From Tenodera sinensis (Eukaryota > Arthropoda > Insecta > Mantodea > Mantidae): a stretch of 64,000 nt of DNA. The notes beneath the pieces are model-generated. The model was not told the DNA's origin, ran no database searches, and saw only the letters and a program-made list of their open reading frames with translations. Positions within the stretch are counted from its first letter, which is position 1, and every line of letters starts with the position of its first letter. Made by a program: the position numbers and the translations under genes. Shown one piece after another: positions 43,419 to 56,015 of the stretch. Location of the stretch: contig CM060964.1 in assembly GCA_030765045.1 (NCBI GenBank), forward strand, positions 171,965,219-172,029,218. The letters run 5' to 3'.

Positions 43419-45150
43419 GTTAGCTAACTTGGTTTGAATTAATAGTAATAGCCTCTTCACAAAAGAACTACCAGAAATGCCAGATATTTGTTTTGGTAAT
43501 GTCATGGATCTTATTGCATACTCAGGCTTTAAATAATTTAAGTAACAGAATGTTTTTTAAATTGAATACTTTTGTGGTGTATATTTTAATGTATAGGATT
43601 TTGAAGTCACCTCGAAGTCGGTGGCTGATGCAGAATATCTGATTTCAGTCTAGAGAGATGTAGCACTACAATAGCCAGTACTGATATAGCTACTTAATTA
43701 TCTCTCACATTTGACAAGAATGTGTAATTCAACTTTGCGGAAAAATGCACACCAGTTTCTGAGCAGCAGAAGTATATTTTATGGACAGAATACAACCATA
43801 AATGCCATGGTGGCAATTAATATTATTCTTTATAGCATGGCAATTTACAGGCCATAAAAATTGAAATATAATAATGGCATTGCGGAATTAAAACTAAGAA
43901 TATTATGAAATTATAATATGAAAACTTATTTGGAGTTAGAACACATTTTAATAGATCATAACACATGGTTATACAAGAGTTTTGGGTCTTTGAAATTGCA
44001 ATTGATAAAGTGAGTTTATAGATTAATTATAAGAAACTTGTGTGAAATGCATACAGATTCAGATTTTAATGAAGAGAATTATTTGTAGAGATGTTGCACA
44101 CTAGATCCGTTGTTAATTTTTACGTTAATCATTGTCTTCCTATCACTAGATCCATTGTTAATTTTTATGTTAATCATTGTCTTGCTATATGACATTAGCA
44201 AGAAGTTCAGAACAATAGTTCTTGCAGAGCTTTAGTTGGTTTTATCACAAGATATGGCATTATTTTTGAGTGGTTCTTTTCGAAGTAAGAAAGCTTTTCT
44301 TTTGGTAAAACACTCAATAGATTCTTTAGTTATTTCCCCTCCTTCCTGCAGGCCTTTATTTAAAATTTAGAACCTTACTGTGGAACAGACAAGCAAATAA
44401 ACAAGAGTATAGCAGCCACTCCAGGGTTACGTATGTTACATTCAAAGAAGTTTAAATCCATAAAGTAAACAAATCTGACTTGCTATTCATCACCGTGGTA
44501 TTGGTTTTGCACAAGTCCATAAGGTTATGCTTTATTCTGTTTGAAATTTGTGTTACATATGTTACAGCAAATGGACATGCATTCTAGCATAACAATCTAG
44601 TACTTTAGATCTCTGTGAATTATGCAACTTAGAAGTCGATAAAAATTTTTTTCTTTATTGTAGAGAGTATGGACTTTAAATTTATACAAGTGACTCATCA
44701 TTTATAAGACCTGTTTTTGAACATAATTTTATTCTTCTGTTACATATGCTATACTGTGGAAAAATGATTAATTATTTGGTGTTTTAATCAGCCAGCTTGT
44801 ATCGTGCTCTTTTAGATTCTACTTTTAGATTCTACTTTTATTATTTATTTATTTAGTCCTTTAAAATCAGATACTGTACATGGTACACTGATATAGGATA
44901 CGTCAAAAGTAATTATATTACATAAACTTATTTACAATAAATACTTCTACAATTATACATAAGGGTAATTAAATTTCAAATATTCTTCTACTGTGAGCTC
45001 AAAATTCCGTTTTATTAATTCAGACTTACACAAGAATTTGTAATATAGTAATTCACTGAATAAAAATGTAACTACTGCTTATAGTAAATACTTCTGAGTA
45101 TAAAAATATCAAACTTAAAAATATCCATTAATGTATTTTTTTATGGTTGT
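43419..45150. other. Probable RSF1 intron 1, no coding feature
   Basis: AT-rich. A perfect-length tandem pair lies at 44099-44188 (listed separately). Nothing else supported. Confidence 0.5.
44099..44188. repeat. Tandem duplication, 2 x 45 bp
   Basis: CACTAGATCCGTTGTTAATT and the rest of a 45-bp unit at 44099-44143 repeats at 44144-44188 with a few single-base changes. Confidence 0.9.
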
Positions 45151-45589
45151 TTAGAAATAGGAACTGTAGACACTGCTTTTAGGACCTCAAAACCTACTTT
45201 GATTCCTTGTTTCAGTTTTGGAGAAGGCAGAACCTTAGTATTTGTGAAAGTTTTACATCTGAAACATCCCTTTCATTAGCAATGAGAGTCTTAGCTTTCC
45301 CTTTATCATACATTCTTAAGCACATTACTTGAACATCTAAATCTTCATCAACACTTGATAGCATCGTAACTCCATAAAGATACCTCACATTAAGATTGTT
45401 TTATATTTTTGAACTGGCAAACCCAACCAATACAAATGTAGCATTTTTAAATTGTGAATGGTTTGCTTGTCACACTCTTGCTCCAATACTTATGAGCTTG
45501 GCTCTTCACTGAGGGGTTAAACTGAGGACTTAAGTCAAGAATCTGAGTACACAATTCTTGAAGCAAGGAAAAGTCATTTTTGTTGATTC

Positions 45590-46560
45590 ATTTATATGGC
45601 CAACAAGAATGCTTTTGTCTGACAAACCTTTGAAGTAACACTTAGAGTGCAGTCCTTTTGCACTTTCTGCCATGTATCAGACAGTGGCTGTTTACTCTCA
45701 CCAATATCTTTGCTGGACAAATGAAGACATTTAATATCCGAGTTAAGTTTGTTAGTGCACTTACAGAAATCTGCTGATATTTTCATTCTAGACTAACCAT
45801 TTAATCAAACCTCTGACTAGGGCCTATGTTCAGAAGTGGAAAATCCATGAATTTCTTTACCACTACTGCTTTTTTTTTTTTCCTTGGGCTATGTGGCGAT
45901 GTGTTCTTCACCTTCCTAACTGCTTTACCCAACAGCTGAGGAGATTTGTTAGGTGAAGTCATTTTACTTATCTGTTCTTCTCTGGTTTTCTTCCTCCATT
46001 TTCAAACCCTTTTAGCAAAACTCATTTCTGTTGTAATTTCTTGAGATCCTTTGCTAAGTTTTGTTTTCATATTTCCCTTTCTAAGGTAAACCTTCCATGT
46101 TTCGTTTTCTTTAAGCCTTTTCTTCCACCTCCACCTCTTAATTTTGAGCTCATGCTTGAGAAAGAAGAGAGTGAAGGCAGCAGATTTCTTTACAACTGAT
46201 CCACATGTTCTAGTTTGAGTTTCTGTATCCCAATATTCATTAAGGAGACATAATAAACTGCTATAATTGCTCCACCCTTAGATCCGCACTTGGTGTAAAC
46301 ACAAGCTGTCAACAACTAAACCGTCATACGCCAAGACCAAAGCACACCATAAAATGTAGTACCCTAAATATCGGCGATTATCTGTGAGTTTTCAAGATGT
46401 ATGATAACCCTCGTAAAGACTACTTGAATGTAACGCGATAGCAGCAATATTCCTAAAACTCCTGAATAAATATTGTTCTGTTGCAACATAAACACGAGGC
46501 ATGAATCCACATGGTGTTTGTTTTGTTTTGCATTAGTCACAGGTTATCACGGAGGGATAC
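45590..46560 (-). pseudogene. Unassigned basic-region protein remnant
   Basis: Translating the minus strand from about 46560 down gives protein-like blocks across frames: TPCGFMPRVYVATEQYLFRS, then a Lys/Arg-rich region with WRWKKRLKENETWKVYLRK (about 46080-46140), TSPNKSPQLLGKAVRKVKN (about 45915-45970), and an open segment 45592-45786 (MKISADFCKCTNKLNSDIKC). The pair 'RLKEN...W..Y..K' and 'S-P-Q-x-L-G-K-A-V-x-K-V-K...S-P-R-K' recalls uncharacterised, often repetitive arthropod proteins with a basic coiled-coil N-terminus. Several stops and shifts. It may be a mobile-element ORF or a retrocopy; no function is assigned. Confidence 0.45.
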
Positions 46561-47115
46561 AAGGGGGGGATCTAAGGCTGGATGGAGTATAGGTGTTTAA
46601 TATATGCCTTGGAAATTTCAGCATTATGCTTTTCTAGTTGGCCTGATAAAAAAATGTTAAATATGTATTTTATTACTGTGCAAATAAAATGTAAGTGGAG
46701 ATATAAGTCAATGATTAATACTGATCAGAAGTGTCTTGAATCAAGTACAAGAATGATGTATTATTGGAAAAACAACCTTGTTTATGAGCAATCTTTGTTG
46801 TGCTGTAACAGTGTGTTACGTATGTTGCAGATTTTTAAAAGGTTTAATCAGATAGAAAAAAACTTTGTAACAATCCCATTGTTATTAACTAAATGAATGC
46901 ATATTTTCTTTCACTTTTACAAAGGCATTTATTATCAGCAGTTCTTATCCAATAAAGAAAACTATTGATGTTTTTTGGTACAGAGAAAAACAATATCACA
47001 ATATGTATATGAAATGCAACTTATTTGGTTTACACAATGTGTTGCATAGTTCTGCTTTAACTACTTCCAATACACTAGAATATGTTTGAACTGGTTTTTG
47101 GTGAACAGCGTTGAC
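46561..47115. other. No feature supported
   Basis: An open frame at 46582-46896 (+) has ordinary amino-acid composition but no recognised motif. Confidence 0.35.
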
Positions 47116-47520
47116 AATTTAAAGAACTTCACCAAGGAAGGCAATGACTTAGGCAATGTATAAACTTCGACCACAGATTTTGTTGAAATGGTCAGATAAA
47201 ATGACTAATTTTAACAGCGTAAGGAAAATGTGTACATATTTTAATATTTCAATTTAAAGAACTTCACCAAGGAAGGCAATGGCTTAGGCAATGTATAAAC
47301 TTCGACCACAGATTTTGTTGAAATGGTCAGATAAAATGACTAATTTTAACAGCGTAAGGAAAATGTGTACATATTTTAATATTTCAATTTAAAGAACTTC
47401 ACCAAGGAAGGCAATGGCTTAGGCAATGTATAAACTTCGACCACAGATTTTGTTGAAATGGTCAGATAAAATGACTAATTTTAACAGCGTAAGGAAAATG
47501 TGTACATATTTTAATATTTC
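47116..47520. repeat. Tandem array, 3 x 135 bp
   Basis: Units start at 47116, 47251 and 47386 with AATTTAAAGAACTTCACCAA and end ATATTTTAATATTTC. The three units are nearly identical (for example GACTTAGG in unit 1, GGCTTAGG in units 2 and 3), which indicates recent amplification. Confidence 0.95.
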
Positions 47521-48181
47521 AGCAGCAAAATAAATATTGTAAGTTTAATTTTAAAAATTAACCTTGTGGCTCACTTTACCATTAAATAGCCCACATATAA
47601 TTATTCATGAGTAGTCATTCAATGATTTTATAATAAAACTAGCCATGTTATCATTCTAATACAAACAGGTGATTTATATAAGCTAGCAGATATTCTAAGC
47701 CTTCTCTCGCCAAGTCATAGCAATAGGCAAGTGGATCACATGTGATACAAAATGGAAATGTGCGGGCCTACGGGACTGAGAGGAAGCAGCAGAAGTAGTG
47801 GAAATGTAATTGTAAATTCTAATTTTACCACACTGGCACCAAAGTTTTCCAAAATGATGTTACCTCTCTGCTGTAAAAGTTCCTAATAGGTTGCAAAGTA
47901 CCTTGACATATCCTGTAAAAGATGAGGGCATGTGTTGTGTTAGGAGTTTGGTAATGGGTGTATCTGTATGACTGATTTAATGCTTCAAATGTTGTTCACT
48001 TCAGGATTCTCTCAACAAATTATAACTAACAACTTATGAAATTATATCCATTTGTAATACTCACTGTAGCAAATGTATAAGGATCATGATGCTCTCTGAT
48101 GAAGACATAGTTTTATAGCATTCTGTTTAGGATTTGCATGTTTTTTTTATTTTCACGGCACTACACATTAATTAATGCAAT
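47521..48181. other. No gene recognised
   Basis: AT-rich, no supported feature up to the SINE target duplication at 48171-48181. Confidence 0.5.
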
Positions 48182-48232
48182 TCGTCCGATATGACACAAT
48201 GTTGGAGGACGTTAATTAAAAAAAAAAAAAAA
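48182..48232 (+). repeat. SINE-III micro-copy, 51 bp, perfect 11-bp target duplication
   Basis: Plus-strand insert consisting only of the SINE-III 3' tail, TCGTCCGATATGACACAATG then TTGGAGGACGTTAATT, plus a poly-A run of about 15. Flanked by ATTAATGCAAT at 48171-48181 and 48233-48243. Confidence 0.93.
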
Positions 48233-48243
48233 ATTAATGCAAT

Positions 48244-48718
48244 GATCTTTTAGCCCCGTTGTACCTGTCAATACTACTTTACTTTATACAGATGTTCATA
48301 TTTTGTATCCCATGTTTTATACCTAGCACATATTGTTTGCATCATGAGCAATGCTCAGGGACACTGAACAAGTCATAAAATATGGAACATGCAGTGTGAC
48401 GAAAGTATACCCACCACCAAAAATGCTCTTCTTCTGTTTCCTCCATCTTGCATTATGTAAGAAAAAGTGAAAATTTGTAAACCATCACCATTTCAAGAGT
48501 AAACTTTGCAACTTGCATTACAGTAGGTCAACAATAAGAAATATGTGTAAATCATCATTTCATGCCATCTGCCCTATATGTTGAATATTTACCCGAGTTA
48601 TTTAGAATTTCTTCATTAAATGGGGAGTGGATATATAACAATTAATTTAAAACTTTGTGATAGATTTTATGTTGATCAGGATTGGCCAATAGTTTTAGGT
48701 AATGTGGAAGGTTATTAT
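48244..48718. other. No gene recognised
   Basis: AT-rich spacer between the SINE micro-copy and hAT-A copy 2. Confidence 0.5.
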
Positions 48719-48871
48719 TAGGGCTCAGACTTTTAGGTGCTGAAAACTTGGGAAATATTAAAAATATTTATTTTTTATGTGCTGAAAATGTCAAATAGTG
48801 CCAAAACAAACACATTTTTTTAAGATCTGAATGGCTGAACTAACATAAATGTACGTGGTACTCACCAGACT

Positions 48872-50965
48872 TTATTCGTGGAAGGAATCACCAAGTACTG
48901 TAGAGTTACAGTATACGACTCCGTGCTTCCTCAAAATTTCCATCCCGAAAGATTGGCGATTGTCACGAAGAAGTGTCTTGAATTTCGAAAATGATCGCTC
49001 CACATCACAAGAAGTAAGTCTAGTATAATTATAGCATGGAATGTCACTCACACTTGCATCAATAATTTCTTGATGTTGCCCATCCAACACATTTCAAATT
49101 TTACACATTATGTTAAGTCTATTTGTTTCGAACTTTACCTTGCATTTTTTTTTGAAGTTTTGTGCTGCAGGACCAGAAAGAACATTCAGTTATTTTTCCA
49201 CATCCGAACTACTTGCACCGCTTCTCTTAAAAAGGCATTCCTACTGATTCCAGTTTCTCTATGAAATCGCAGAGGAAATACAAATTTGCAGAAATGTTTG
49301 CTGTGTCATTTCTTAGCACAGTGTCACTTAAAAGCTCTTGAATCATTTTAATTTATCTTGCGATCTTTACAATTTAGGTTGATTGTGAAACCATCCAGGT
49401 TTTCTGCGTAGCACTGAACAGTGGCCAACCATGTACCCCAGCAAGTCACCACAGGTGCAGGAGGCAGTGAAGTGTTTGGACTTTTGTTTTGAAAAATTTC
49501 AGTCCTTAAAGGATGAACATTTTTTCCCATTAGAAATCAGTTTGTAAGTGTCAGGAAACATGGCTCTAATTTCTTCGCATAGTCTATGCAATCCATGCAC
49601 AACATATGTGACATGGATCATTTCAGAGTAACTAACTACAAGTTCTGCTGCTGTCTTTTTTATATATGGTGCAGCATCAGTCAAAAATAACAAAACACGT
49701 CATATTGTACACCGTGTGGTCACAATTTCTGTATTGTTTCATTAAATAATCTGGTAATTGTCACGTGGTTTGCATCATGCATGTCTTGGCAGGTCAGTAG
49801 AAAAGATGACTGAAATTACAGAATCATTCTTCAGTACCACTACAACGTTTCCAATTTTCCTGCCAGTAGAATCTGAAGTTTTATCTATGCTTGCTCATAT
49901 TTTTTCATTAGCAAAAATTTTGCATATATACTGGGTGGAAGAGAACTTATTACATTCCTTCTAGTACATGCTTCATAGAAACATTACAAACAAAAAAGTC
50001 TAATGGCATTTTGTTCTTTGATCAGCTGATTTTGAAAAACTAAGTGGTTTTTGTTCCAAATTGGATGCGTAATTCCACAAGAATGTATGAGGATAATAGT
50101 TTACTTGTAAGCTGCGTAGAGTAACTTATTTCTGACATAGCTTCGGTAGTAATTATGGGACATCATACAGGGTTTCAAAATAATTAATCACTTAAAGGAA
50201 TATTCTGAATAGCTTTTTCAGATGTGAGGTAACTCGGCAATGATGCGCTGAGGTTGGTCAGGGAAGTGAACTGGTTTCTGGATGTAAACTGGTCAGTCAC
50301 TTGCAGGGTGGTGTAATGTTTTGGAAGCTAATGATTCTAATTGGTCTACACTCGCACAGCAAATATGGAAGGACACAGCATGGTATTTATGTTCACGAGA
50401 CACCATGCTGTGGTGTTTATGTACTGACCTAGTGAAAGTGACAGACACACCATCTGCAGTGTTGCCCGCTTGTTTTTGACAAAATTTCAATATCTCCGTA
50501 GGAAATGGTTAGAGACAAAAACGTGAGATATAAAATGTGTTGCAAATACTGAGATCTATCACTGATTTAAATTAATGTAATGACTTCCCTTCCAGCCTGT
50601 ATGTCACAGTTTCTTTGTAGCACTTGGGAAGGTGATGTTTTCACTAAGTTGATTCATCCAGTGTGTCAATACTTGTATATTTTGTTAGAAATGTTTTAAA
50701 CTGATGTCGAAATGGTATGTCCGTTGAAACTAATACTTCTCATAAATCATCACAATACACTGAACATTTGGAAACCCCTGCTGAAGTATTTGGCACTGGA
50801 TCATTAATAAAAGATTGCTTTTTTGTAATGCGTGAAATGGCTGCCTTATGTTTGTTTACACTTAAATGTGATGTTACTTGCGAACGTTGGTCTGCTATAG
50901 GAATTTTACCATCACTGCTGAAAATACCTTTAAATTCTGCAGAATATTGTTGTAGATGGTAACTT
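48872..50965 (-). pseudogene. hAT-A copy 2 transposase
   Basis: Minus-strand order from 50965: a degraded zinc finger ending RSQVTSHLSVNKHKAAISR (50850-50905), STDIPFRHQFKTFLTKYTSI (50660-50715), LPKCYKETV just before the MITE, ASIDKTSDSTGRKIGNVVV after it (49830-49900), LLFLTDAAPYIKKTAAELVV (49630-49693), IHVTYVVHGLHRLCEEIRAM (49560-49620), PLPPAPVVTCWGTWLATVQC (49405-49465), and the dimerisation block YTRLTSCDVERSFSKFKTLL (48960-49030). Numerous stops. The set of blocks defines the hAT-A family and anchors copies 1 and 3. Confidence 0.85.
49931..50599. mobile_element. TA-flanked MITE, 669 bp, inserted in hAT-A copy 2
   Basis: Flanked by TA at 49929-49930 and 50600-50601. Terminal inverted repeats: CTGGGTGGAAGAGAACTTAT at the left and CAGGCTGGAAGGGAAGTCAT read inward from the right, both followed by TACATT. 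The first 420 bp match 23470-23900. TA target and repeat style fit Tc1/mariner. A short Cys/His-containing frame (50293-50490, minus) is not recognised as transposase. Confidence 0.87.
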
Positions 50966-51571
50966 CACTACTTTTTGCTCTGGACATGTTTAATCCACTG
51001 TCTACATATTATTTCTCAATGCTACAAACACAACTAGGAGGCTATATAAATTTTGTGGATTCACAAATGATTGACTACACAGTTTAACAAGTATCAGTGT
51101 ATAGACTAGCAGGCTGTGAAGCGATAGCAGGTGCTTAATCAAGGACATGGCAGTGCAGGAATTCCCAATTCTTATCTTGCAGGCTTATGTGGCTTGAGAA
51201 AGCAGGAAGTTCGTTTTCTTTCAACTGAAGGGACGCTATAACTGACATCAGTCCTTCCAATAATAAATAACAAATTGTGACATCTGTCCTATGTAACTGA
51301 GCATTAAAGAAGTGGATACGGCCACTTTTAATGTGATTTTATGTAAATATGTGAAAATTATTTTCAAAGAGGTTTCCTTTATGCAATTTTTGTGTAATTT
51401 GTGTGAATATGCGAAAATATTTATTTTCATAAAAAAATCAGAAAATATGCCGTTTTATGTGCACTAAAACTTAAAATATTTGCTCCAGTATGAATATCCA
51501 GAACAGTAAATTCTGTTTCAAGTTCATATTAAGAAGGAAAAAAAATGTATTTACCTAAAAGTCCAAGCCCA

Positions 51572-52878
51572 GTTATATATTTTTATTGCAGAGCAGTAAC
51601 ATTCTTTTGGGAACAATTTTAAGCTATTTGCTGGACTATGCAGATTGCCAGTGTGCCTTGTACTGCAGACAGTAAGGTTTGTTGCGAAGTTATAATGATC
51701 TTAAGATAGCTCAAGAGATAATACATGTATTCACCAGGAGAAATAAGAATTTCTTTTGCTTTTAAGTAACCTTCTACAGGAATAATGGTGTCCAACACCA
51801 CAAATAATGCATGTGACTTTTTTTAATATAAACAGTACTTACTGTGCGTGGAAGAATTACCCAAAAGATAATTCCATATCACAACAGTGGGTGAAAGTGG
51901 GCAAAATATGCTGTTCTTAGAAATTTTGGTTAAGCCTGTTTTTTAAGTTAATGCATAGCAAGCAGATCTAAGTTTTTGTAGCATGGTTTTTATTTGTTTT
52001 TTTTTTTTCTACCTGAGGCCTTTATCTATCTGGAGCCCAAGAAATTTTGTATCAGATACTTGTATAAGAAAATTGAAATTGAAGTTTGAGTACTAAACAG
52101 ATACTTTCCTTACATAAGAAAATTTAAATTTTTTTAGTACTAAACAACAGATACATTTTGGACTGCTGCTGACTGGATTCCTCCATTGTCATCAGAGCAG
52201 TACTTTAAAATAAATTTTTTACTGTAACAATCAAGTTGTGTGTCCAGATTGACTTCCTTTTCTTATTTAACTTCTGCAGAACTATCCATACTACTTTTTT
52301 CCAATATTCTTATTGCTTTAATTTCATAGTATTATACTGATATTTCTGACTCACCTTTACAGGACTAATTCTTTATTTTTTGTATTTTCTATGTATATTG
52401 TTTGCTCTTACCTCTTCTTTATTGTCTTTCTTTTCCAGTTTGATTCCCAATTAAAGTTTCCACTGTTCACTTCATTGCTACACTTTTGCTATCACTTGTT
52501 TTCACCTGTTATCTCTCTCCTTTTCCTCTTTCACCACAGCTTCCCACCTCACTTGAGTTGTCGTGTCACAAGGCATCACAGTTCTCCTTTTTTTATGCCC
52601 TGCCAATTCCTGTATATATTAACATCACTTCCAGCTTCTGTCAGACACCCTCCTTTCCTGTCCTCCCATATCTTAAATACCCTATTCTTTTAATTTCTTC
52701 ACCTCACCACACAAATTAATTTCTCCCTGTTATCTACCCATTCGTACTGATCGCAAACTACATCTTCACTTCCACACTTATTTACGCTTGTCTTGGAAAA
52801 TGCCCCAGTAAAATTCCTGCTTGTTGACTTCGTAACATCAATCCCATTCATACGCAGGTTTAGTTGCCTGTTGTCATA
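51572..52878. other. No gene recognised; CT-rich part at 52390-52720
   Basis: AT-rich then pyrimidine-rich. Open frames at 52391-52719 follow that composition and have no domain. Confidence 0.5.
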
Positions 52879-53583
52879 CCAAGGGACTTCAAAAAGTAAG
52901 TTATACATGAATATGACAGGCCAAGTAACTTTTATTGAATGCTGCACTACACTGCAAAGTGGCACAGATACACGACACTATTTTTCATCATAGTAACCAA
53001 GTCTCTCTAAACAACAATCTGAATGTTCTACCAGCTGTTCAACTTATCAGCAATAGAAATCCGCTCCTTGGTCATGGAGGCATTTGAGGGCCATTGTACA
53101 AGCTTCATCTTTAGCAAATGTTTCTCTCCAGATGTTCTTTCAGCTTCTTGAACTGATGAAAATCATACTGTGCAAGATCTGGACTGTATGCCGGGCACTT
53201 CCATACCTCCCATCAAAAACATTGATGCAAAGCTTGTGTTATAAATGTGATGTTGCATTGCAGTGCTGGGGAACATTGGCGTTCCTTAATTTTACTATGA
53301 CTAAATGCATCATTGCATTTGATCTTTATAGCACAGAATTTCTCTGCAATTACGTTTTGACCATAGGAGTATCACTGTTCTGCATGCTTCAACTTTGGAG
53401 TATGTTTCCAGTTGATGTGTCATTTTGCTTGCATATTGTGATGCATCTGTTATCAGTAGCATAGCAGAAATCTGTCTGCAGGAGTTCCGGAACATGAACT
53501 CTATTCTGACAAAGCACCATTCTTGTTGCACAATGGTCTTAGCGTGAGACAACTAGTGTAACCTACTTTTTGAAGTACCCTCA
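52879..53583 (-). mobile_element. Deleted mariner element, 705 bp
   Basis: Flanked by TA (52877-52878 and 53584-53585). The ends share ACTTCAAAAAGTA with inward TAAGTT or TAGGTT. The minus strand encodes the back half of a mariner transposase: ILLWSKRNCREI (about 53340), CPAYSPDLAQYDFHQFKKLK (about 53130-53190, where the last catalytic residue of S-P-D-L-A-P-x-D is in YDF), and VEQLVEHSDCCLERLGYYDE (about 52990-53050). Frameshifts and stops; the N-terminal DNA-binding half is missing. Confidence 0.87.
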
Positions 53584-53585
53584 TA

Positions 53586-53929
53586 CCTTCTCCTTCCTTC
53601 AGTCACTTACCAGCATCCCCCTCCTTCCCCTCTTGTTTGTCTTGTGCTTCAATGTCATCTTCTGACATATTCTTTTGCACAGCTTTCCCCTACTTTTTTC
53701 CTTTCTTTCTGCTGCTCCTATGGTTGGTTTTGTTGCTTGCTCATTATGCTGACCACATCCATTGGTCAATCGCTGCTGGTACATAATTAAATATATTTAT
53801 AAGTATGTATAAGTAAACACTACATATATGGTGTAATTCTTGTATCTTATTGTTAATTAATGTACTTGCTTGTGCTTTATTTTGAATTGAATAAAGTTTG
53901 TTTTATCGTACTTAAATGATACATAGCTT
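53586..53929. other. No gene recognised
   Basis: Pyrimidine-rich start, AT-rich end. The short minus-strand frame 53599-53784 has no known domain. Confidence 0.5.
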
Positions 53930-54535
53930 ATTTGCTTCAAACCAAGTATTGAGCTGTTCAAGTCCTGTATTGACAGAATCTCTTAATTGCTGATGTGACT
54001 TTTCAGATATAAGTACACTAGTGTGATCTGCAAAGAGCACAGCTATTGACTGTTTACTAAGGTTATATAGCAAGTCATTTATAAATATTAAAAATAATAA
54101 ACCCCTGAGTATAGAACCTTGTGGAACACCTTTAGTTATAACACCTGGTTCAGAATCTAACCATTTATTCTAGTTCTCTGTATTTTTTGTCAAGTAAGAT
54201 CTCAGCCAATTTATAGACACATTTGCAGCAGCACATGAGCTTTGCTGTCAAATGCTAAGGTACAAAGTACTCATAATGGTAGTTCTTTCTTTATCCAAGT
54301 TTGCTACTACTGAATGCTATGTATACAGCATTTCCTGTTGACATGTTTTTTAAAGCCGGAAATTGGATGATGAGAGAATGTTTGTCAACTCTGTGTATTT
54401 TATAACCTGATTATAAGCTTTCTCCATTAGTTTAGTAAGGGCTGTCAAGAATGAGATGGGCCTAAGATTGAGGCTATTTCTGGAATGACTTAACCAAAAT
54501 ATATTGAAATCAAGACATAGAGGATGAAACACTTG
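53930..54535 (-). pseudogene. LINE reverse transcriptase fragment
   Basis: The minus strand reads LRPISFLTALTKLMEKAYNQ (54410-54470), then after gaps GVITKGVPQGSILRGLLFLI (54085-54150, motif B with V-P-Q-G-S) and FINDLLYNLSKQSIAVLFAD then HTSVLIS (53995-54090). The usual F-A-D-D catalytic box has become F-A-D-H. The part between motifs A and B is largely deleted. It belongs to a different LINE from the one at 39861-42056. Confidence 0.82.
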
Positions 54536-55310
54536 GATAAAAGTTCACTTCAATATAAATTAGTGTGGTCTCAGAATATGTGACGTGACAGTGTAGTATG
54601 TAAGACTTACTGACTTATTTGAAGCAATAATAAAATAACAAACTTCTCTTTTTCCACATATATCTTAAAAAATGAAACTAAAATTTCCATATTTTAATAT
54701 TAAACAGTCATTAAAACTAGAAGTAGAATTTTCAGACTTTAATGTAACAAATACTGTATGTTAAACAGATATATTTACTTGGCAAAGTAGTAGGGTAAAG
54801 TTATTCCTTGTGTCAATTTATATAAAAATGAACAAAACACTAATTTCTGTTAAGACCTAATGGTAACAATGGCATCCGTAATAGTGTTAATCTTACATGT
54901 AAAATAAATGTTTTTTTTAAATTAACAAATAAATTGCACACAATGATTTTCTCCCAAATGAATCTAATTGTCTACATGGTTATTAATGATAATTTTTCTG
55001 TTTCACCTTGAGTATTCGTTTCCTGTCACAGATGCACAATCATATACAATTATCTTAGTGTTTGTACATTTTCTTCTTTTATGAATTTGAATAGAGCAAA
55101 AGTATCTTTCTTTGCATCTGCAATACAAAGACCTAATGTCTTAGACATCATTTTAGTCTTCAGTATTGACAGTTTACATCCCCTTTTTTTATTTAATAAG
55201 GAATGAATGTTCCTGCATAAGATGAGACTGAAAATAAGCTTCTATTGTAATATAAAAACATATTTTTGTATTCCAAATTGTGTCTTTCCTTTGGGTTTCT
55301 TGTGGTATGG
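54536..55310. other. No gene recognised
   Basis: AT-rich, no supported feature. Confidence 0.5.
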
Positions 55311-55317
55311 TGATAAA

Positions 55318-55441
55318 GCTTATGCCAAATCCTCAATGTCCACTTTTTCTACCACTTCAAAGGCTCCTGGATTCTTTGTGCAGCACTGAAGCACTGTGAT
55401 ATCCTGGCGCACATTCTTGAAGTTTTCAATATCTTTTAGAC
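55318..55441 (-). pseudogene. Possible pogo/Tigger (jerky-like) transposase C-terminus
   Basis: The minus strand reads ESLKDIENFKNVRQDITVLQ, then CCTKNPGAFEVVEKVDIEDL, Ala, stop. The pattern F-x-x-V...D-I...W/L-x-C...D-P-G-F-E-V...D-I recalls the C-terminal domain of pogo/jerky-type transposases. An upstream stop in frame and no visible DDE domain leave only this tail. It could instead be a small host exon. Confidence 0.35.
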
Positions 55442-55819
55442 TTTCTTAATTTAGACCACAGTTTAGTCACATTGACTGTATGAGTGTCTCCTAACTGGAA
55501 ACATGTGCTGTGTTGTTATTTTTTATTCTGAAAGCGAAGTACAAAATTTTAACATACTCATATTTTTATTTTGCCTTTTGCATGAATCTCATATAAGTAT
55601 AATGGTCTTAGTATTGTTTTGATCCTGGAGTTGACTACCTCCTCAAATACTTTTCCTTTAGTTTACTGTACTCCATAACTTTTATGTTCTTCATACACTT
55701 CTTTACAAGGATCATTTGCATTGACACTGAGTATAACTTTAAGATTCCTGGCAGAAATCACAGGTATCAGTTCTTTGTTTCCAAAATGAAAATGGACTAT
55801 TCTCTCTAAAGAACTTATG
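55442..55819. other. No gene recognised
   Basis: AT-rich spacer up to the left arm of the Penelope inverted repeat. Confidence 0.5.
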
Positions 55820-56015
55820 ACAAGATTCTAAAGTAAGGGCAAATTAGAAACTAAAAACTTTACTTATCTTAGTAATGTCGCAAGTTCTTGGTGCAAATCT
55901 GACTAAAGTTTCGAGTTGACTCCAACTCATTCTCAAAGCTATACAAACAAATTTGTTACCAAAGCTACAGATGTTCATTTTAATCACTAATCTCTGAAAA
56001 CAAAAAACATAGATT

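Larger units (their letters stand above)
48719..51571 (-). mobile_element. hAT-A copy 2, with ends, interrupted by a TA-flanked MITE
   Basis: The left end TAGGGCTCAGACTTTTAGGT (48719-48738) is matched on the other strand at the right end by TGGGCTTGGACTTTTAGGT (to 51571). The flanking 8 bp, GTTATTAT and GTTATATA, agree at the first five positions only, so the duplication is degraded. The transposase remnant lies within (48872-50965, minus) and the MITE at 49931-50599 splits it. Confidence 0.8.

Noticed and set aside
47116..47520. CRISPR-like regular repeats
   Set aside because: Units of 135 bp are adjacent with no spacers; the setting is an animal genome.
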